A stretch of 64,000 nucleotides of DNA. It comes from Prauserella muralis. GTDB lineage: Bacteria; Actinomycetota; Actinomycetes; Mycobacteriales; Pseudonocardiaceae. The stretch spans positions 580,090 through 644,089 of the forward strand of contig NZ_MASW01000007.1 of NCBI RefSeq assembly GCF_003202285.1, in the 5' to 3' direction. Position numbers and translations under genes: made by a program. Below are positions 62,964 to 64,000 of the stretch, piece after piece (the first letter of the stretch is position 1; every line of letters starts with the position of its first letter). Below the pieces are notes generated by a model, which ran no database searches, was not told the DNA's origin, and was given only the letters and a program-made list of their open reading frames with translations.

Positions 62964-64000
<1,037 letters not shown>

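Overview
This is a high-GC actinobacterial chromosome segment. I place it most likely in the Pseudonocardiaceae (Amycolatopsis/Saccharomonospora-like). The reasons are the codon bias, the many GTG starts, the four-base ATGA/GTGA overlaps, and a housekeeping block that I recall in the same order as Mycobacterium tuberculosis Rv1691-Rv1713. The genus is an inference.

Layout. Positions 1-7,400 are accessory and scarred: a truncated alpha/beta hydrolase, a TetR regulator, an MHS-type MFS transporter, a decayed second copy of the hydrolase behind a duplicated operator, IS30 and IS3 transposase scars, an IS256-family element with an inactivating internal deletion, a secreted peptidoglycan-binding protein and an RHS-repeat remnant. 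Positions 7,400-16,700 carry mainly stress and transport genes: a TetR/NmrA divergent pair, a type B carboxylesterase, an acetyltransferase, a lipoprotein, a DHA2 exporter behind a perfect palindrome, a SulP permease, a tandem ABM-like protein and a methyltransferase. Positions 16,800-26,230 hold a Tat-exported PhoD phosphatase with extra C-terminal domains, VOC and PAC2 proteins, ROK, TetR and GntR regulators, and a nitrilase/APC-permease pair.

Positions 26,218-32,876 (minus strand) are the most distinctive part. A Pls/PosA-type single-module membrane NRPS (1,314 aa) overlaps an M1 metallopeptidase. Next comes a 16-codon leader peptide with three consecutive Thr codons, a 17-bp terminator hairpin, and an editing-less threonyl-tRNA synthetase paralogue. 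The leader region has the form of a ribosome-mediated transcription attenuator sensing threonyl-tRNA supply.

From 32,984 to the right end lies the conserved core on the minus strand: der, a PlsC-like gene, cmk, [mnhG-A inserted, with divergent khtT-khtU], rluB, scpB, scpA, an RHH-like gene, parA, xerD, [TM2 gene on +], NUDIX, pyrG, [aroA, arsR and SRPBCC genes on +], steB/mctB, steA, recN, nadK, tlyA, a small protein, a HAD phosphatase and a TPR protein with an Arg/Asp-rich repeat tail. The window ends with the 5S rRNA and part of the 23S rRNA of an rrn operon on the minus strand. Two convergent gene junctions (43.7 kb and 54.0 kb) carry related long inverted repeats that look like a dispersed bidirectional terminator family.
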